Assembly (NCBI RefSeq): GCF_013204885.1
Contig: NZ_JABMKX010000031.1
Span: forward strand, 1-49,840
Source: Paenibacillus tritici
GTDB lineage: Bacteria; Bacillota; Bacilli; Paenibacillales; Paenibacillaceae
Direction: 5' to 3'
DNA length: 49,840 nt
This document shows positions 49,790-49,840 of the stretch, piece after piece (the first letter of the stretch is position 1; each line of letters begins with the position of its first letter). Below the pieces are notes generated by a model. It saw only the letters and a list, made by a program, of their open reading frames with translations. It was not told the origin of the DNA and ran no database searches. The translations under genes and the position numbers were made by a program.

Positions 49790-49840
49790 TTTGGAGAGTT
49801 TGATCCTGGCTCAGGACGAACGCTGGCGGCATGCCTAATA
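49790..49840 (+). rRNA. rrs: 16S rRNA, 5' start
   Basis: The universal 16S 5' sequence GAGAGTTTGATCCTGGCTCA is visible, followed by GGACGAACGCTGGCGGCATG. The window ends about 50 nt into the gene. The exact mature 5' end is approximate. Confidence 0.97.

Noticed and set aside
1..49840. CRISPR array, insertion sequence or prophage
   Set aside because: I saw no regularly spaced identical repeats, transposase-like protein or phage structural gene on either strand.

Overview
The window looks like a chromosomal segment of a Paenibacillus-type spore-forming firmicute. Support for this comes from AAGGAGG-like ribosome binding sites with frequent TTG and GTG starts, a large Bacillus-type SRP RNA with an Alu domain, and PdxS/PdxT vitamin B6 synthesis. 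Sporulation genes are also present: spo0F, bofA, an sspP-like SASP gene, a Spo0E-like gene and an AbrB-like gene. The segment lies between two rRNA operons in the same orientation: it opens inside a 5S gene and closes in the first bases of a 16S gene.

The left end (guaB, dacA, pdxS, pdxT, serS, tRNA-Ser, then tadA on the other strand) and the right end (SRP RNA, dnaX, yaaK, recR, yaaL-like, bofA, rrn) follow the Bacillus subtilis order next to oriC. Between them lies a large block without that order. It holds a Spo0F-type sensor kinase with rluF, motAB, two c-di-AMP-riboswitch-controlled NlpC/P60 hydrolases, an M1-type metallopeptidase, ywhD, an AbrB-type regulator with an extra HTH, a DNA glycosylase, a class A PBP, a nitrilase with GNAT genes, and ywiB-argS. 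It continues with a group matching the B. subtilis rpoE-pyrG-spo0F-fbaA-murA-rho-rpmE region.

The main accessory region is about 31.0-34.8 kb. It is visibly more A+T-rich than its surroundings and sits between two direct copies of an intergenic repeat. It carries a lipoprotein gene, a small XRE repressor, and divergently an HTH-TPR receptor of the RRNPP quorum-sensing class. A 36-codon secreted-peptide precursor overlaps the end of the receptor gene, and a 59-aa Spo0E-like phosphatase gene follows. I read this as a peptide-communication cassette of the Alo type known from Paenibacillus, probably feeding into the Spo0A phosphorelay. Spo0F and a Spo0F-type histidine kinase are in the same window.

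Regulatory DNA of note: a cluster of DnaA-box-like sites in front of the histidine kinase; two c-di-AMP riboswitches, each preceded by a WalR-like box; a candidate CTP-sensing attenuator before pyrG; a sigma-H-type promoter before spo0F; a candidate ~90-nt small RNA before rpoE; and many Rho-independent terminators. One GNAT gene is interrupted by an in-frame amber codon. I saw no insertion sequence, prophage or CRISPR array.
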